Of a DNA stretch of 12,517 bases, positions 10,737 through 12,517 are shown piece by piece. Made by a program: the position numbers and the translations under genes. A model generated the notes under the pieces. The model saw nothing but the letters and a program-made list of their open reading frames with translations. It was not told the origin of the DNA and ran no database searches. This stretch comes from Taibaiella sp. (GTDB lineage: Bacteria; Bacteroidota; Bacteroidia; Chitinophagales; Chitinophagaceae), in assembly GCA_019454705.1 (NCBI GenBank), contig JACFNS010000001.1, positions 16,684-29,200 of the forward strand, written 5' to 3'. How positions within the stretch are numbered: position 1 is the stretch's first letter; each line of letters opens with the position of its first letter.

Positions 10737-12517
10737 ATGAGTCAAAAACAATATTGGAAGGGCCTGGAAGAACTGAAAGATACCGCAGCTAACAAAGAGG
10801 TGGTTGAAAATGAGTTCAGGGAAGAGTTGCCGTTCGACCTGGGCGGTAATCTGCTGGACGCCAACACGCCCCGCCGCGACTTTTTGAAATTCTTAGGATT
10901 CAGTACAGCCGCTGCCACACTGGCCGCAAGTTGCGAAATGCCGGTGCGCAAGGTGATACCTTATGCTATCAAACCCGAGGAAATCATTCCGGGTGTAGCC
11001 AATTACTACGCATCTACATTTGCAGATGGTGGTGATTACTGCGCGGTAGTGGTTAAAACACGCGATGGCCGCCCCATAAAAATAGAAGGTAACGCCAAGT
11101 CGTCTATCACACAGGGTGGTTCGTCTGCACGTGTGCAGGCTTCCGTACTCAACCTGTATGATACAGCACGTCTCCGCCAGCCATATGCTGAGGGCAAAGA
11201 AGCTACCTTCGAGGCTATTGACCGTATGGTGAAGAATGGCCTGGCAGGCGCTTCAGGACAGGCTTTCCTGCTTACTTCTACTATCATCAGCCCGACAACA
11301 AAAGACGTAATAGCGAAATTCTTAGCTAAATATCCGAATGCAAAACACGTAGTGTACGACCCGATTTCTTACTCGGGCATGCTGCTGGCCAACGAAGCCA
11401 GCTACGGCAAGCGTGCATTACCTTCTTACCACTTCGACAAAGCGCAAACTATCGTAAGCCTGGATGCTGACTTCCTGGGTACATGGTTGTCGCCTGTTGA
11501 ATACGCCAAACAATACAGCAAGGGCCGCAAAATCAGCGCCAAAAACCCTGTATTGTCCAAGCATTATCACGTAGAGCCTACACACACCATTACGGGTGCA
11601 AAGGCTGACATGCGTGCTACCTGCCGCCCTTCGCAAATGGGTCGCGTAGCAGCAGCGCTTTACCAGGCGGTAGTTAATGGCACTAAAGCCAACCTGGGCA
11701 GCGATAAACTGAACGAAACCATCAACAAAGCCGCCGCTGACCTGAAAAAAGGTAATGGCCTGGTAGTGTGTGGTGCTAATGACATGGATGTACAGTTGAT
11801 AGTAAATGCTATCAACGCCAATATAGGTGCCAACGGCACTACCATCAACTGGGCTGTAATCAGCAACTACAAGCAGGGTATCGACTCTGACATGGTAGCG
11901 CTGACACAGGCCATGAACGCTGGTAGCGTAGGTGCACTGTTGATACACGGCGTTAACCCCGTGTACGACTACTTCGATGGTGCTAAGTTTGCCGAAGGTT
12001 TGAAGAAAGTAGCTGTATCTGTTTCCTTTGCCGACCGCATGGACGAAACAGCGCAGCAATGTAAATATGTAGTTCCTGACCATCACTACCTGGAAAGCTG
12101 GGGTGATGCCGAGCCTAAGACAGGTTATTACAGCCTGCAGCAGCCGGGTATAGCACCGTTGTTCAAAACACGCGCATTCCAGGATAGCCTGTTGAACTGG
12201 GCAGATGCGGGTACTACTTACGGTGACTACTGGGTATCTTACTGGACAGGTAAACTGGGTGGCCAGGCAAACCTGGACAAAGCCCTGCAGGATGGTGTTA
12301 TAGAACCCGCCGGCGATATGGCCATAGGTGGTATCTCCTTCAGCGGCAATGCTGATGGTGCACTGTCTGTAGCATTGTCTGCCAAGGCGCCTGAAGGTAA
12401 GGAACTGGTTGTGTACCAGAAGATATCTATCGGTTATGGTGGTGCATGGAGTAACAACCCATGGCTGCAGGAAATGCCTGACCCCATTACCAAAGCAACA
12501 TGGGACAACTACCTCTG
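10737..12517 (+). CDS. actB: ACIII subunit ActB, Tat-variant molybdopterin-oxidoreductase-like (partial)
   Basis: The right edge cuts this gene after 593 full codons. The N-terminus (MSQKQYWKGLEELKD) is the hallmark of Bacteroidota ActB. An unusually late twin-arginine motif, R46-R47-DFLKFLGFSTAAA, is followed by LAASC with C66, a likely lipidation site. In the Flavobacterium johnsoniae ACIII structure two subunits carry triacylated N-terminal cysteines, and I recall ActB being one of them. Residues from about 85 onward form the molybdopterin-oxidoreductase-like (CISM) fold: VVKTRDGRPIKIEGN, DPISYSGMLLAN, IVSLDADFLGTW, LLIHGVNPVYDY and the VVPDHHYLESWGDAEP segment. In ACIII this fold carries no Mo cofactor. 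The C-terminal part, expected to bind the [4Fe-4S] and [3Fe-4S] clusters, is beyond the window. The rest of the operon (actC onward) is expected downstream. Confidence 0.93.
   Translation, partial: MSQKQYWKGLEELKDTAANKEVVENEFREELPFDLGGNLLDANTPRRDFLKFLGFSTAAATLAASCEMPVRKVIPYAIKPEEIIPGVANYYASTFADGGDYCAVVVKTRDGRPIKIEGNAKSSITQGGSSARVQASVLNLYDTARLRQPYAEGKEATFEAIDRMVKNGLAGASGQAFLLTSTIISPTTKDVIAKFLAKYPNAKHVVYDPISYSGMLLANEASYGKRALPSYHFDKAQTIVSLDADFLGTWLSPVEYAKQYSKGRKISAKNPVLSKHYHVEPTHTITGAKADMRATCRPSQMGRVAAALYQAVVNGTKANLGSDKLNETINKAAADLKKGNGLVVCGANDMDVQLIVNAINANIGANGTTINWAVISNYKQGIDSDMVALTQAMNAGSVGALLIHGVNPVYDYFDGAKFAEGLKKVAVSVSFADRMDETAQQCKYVVPDHHYLESWGDAEPKTGYYSLQQPGIAPLFKTRAFQDSLLNWADAGTTYGDYWVSYWTGKLGGQANLDKALQDGVIEPAGDMAIGGISFSGNADGALSVALSAKAPEGKELVVYQKISIGYGGAWSNNPWLQEMPDPITKATWDNYL

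Noticed and set aside
11418..12086. Minus-strand open frame (222 codons) inside actB
   Set aside because: It lies entirely antisense to ActB coding sequence with strong family conservation, and its translation resembles no protein family.
1..12517. CRISPR arrays, tRNA or rRNA genes, insertion sequences, integrases or phage genes
   Set aside because: Reading both strands showed no regularly spaced repeats, no cloverleaf-like segments, and no transposase, integrase or phage-like proteins.

Overview
The window looks like a chromosomal segment of a Bacteroidota bacterium, probably of the Chitinophagales/Sphingobacteriales type. The reasons are a type IX secretion C-terminal sorting domain (gene at 4825), several promoter matches to the Bacteroidota -7 element TAnnTTTG, scarcity of Shine-Dalgarno sequences, and the start of an alternative complex III (ACIII) operon with a pentaheme cytochrome and a Tat-type molybdopterin-oxidoreductase-like subunit. 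I see no insertion sequence, prophage, CRISPR array, rRNA or tRNA. No gene-free stretch exceeds 300 bases; the longest is 9141-9417.

Layout. (1) 1-1174, minus strand: a secreted YwqK/MORN-like repeat protein followed after 7 bases by an NtrC-type response regulator cut by the left edge. (2) 1278-3187, plus strand: a pirin, a two-domain iron-sulfur protein (YjdI-type plus CDGSH) and a CoA-diphosphatase-type NUDIX hydrolase, packed as an operon. The last two genes are in the same frame and separated by a single stop codon. (3) 3200-4652: a DsbA/SpxH-like thioredoxin-fold protein (minus) divergent from a single-cysteine HxlR-family regulator (plus). The shared intergenic region holds three inverted repeats. 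(4) 4825-6753: a large secreted beta-helix/fibronectin-III protein exported by T9SS. (5) 6910-8186, minus: a lipoprotein and a small outer-membrane-barrel-like protein, translationally coupled by an ATGA overlap. Two direct copies of an imperfect repeat of about 45 bp flank this pair. (6) 8355-9140: an SDR-fold protein lacking the catalytic Tyr/Lys pair. (7) 9418-12517, plus: the first two genes of an ACIII operon, actA (hexaheme, with an N-terminal monoheme domain) and actB (partial). A region rich in TGACAA/TTGTCA motifs precedes them.

How the genes fit together. Regions 2 and 3 share a thiol, iron-sulfur and redox-stress theme (pirin, two [Fe-S] domains, a CXXC protein, a one-cysteine regulator), but they are separate transcription units and a shared role is only inferred. 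Region 7 is core respiration: ACIII oxidises quinol and passes electrons to cytochrome c or directly to an aa3 oxidase. Regions 4 and 5 are cell-surface genes and look the most accessory. I found no convincing new multi-gene system. The best leads are the HxlR/DsbA divergent module, the direct repeats around the lipoprotein/barrel pair, and the repeated motif ahead of the ACIII operon.
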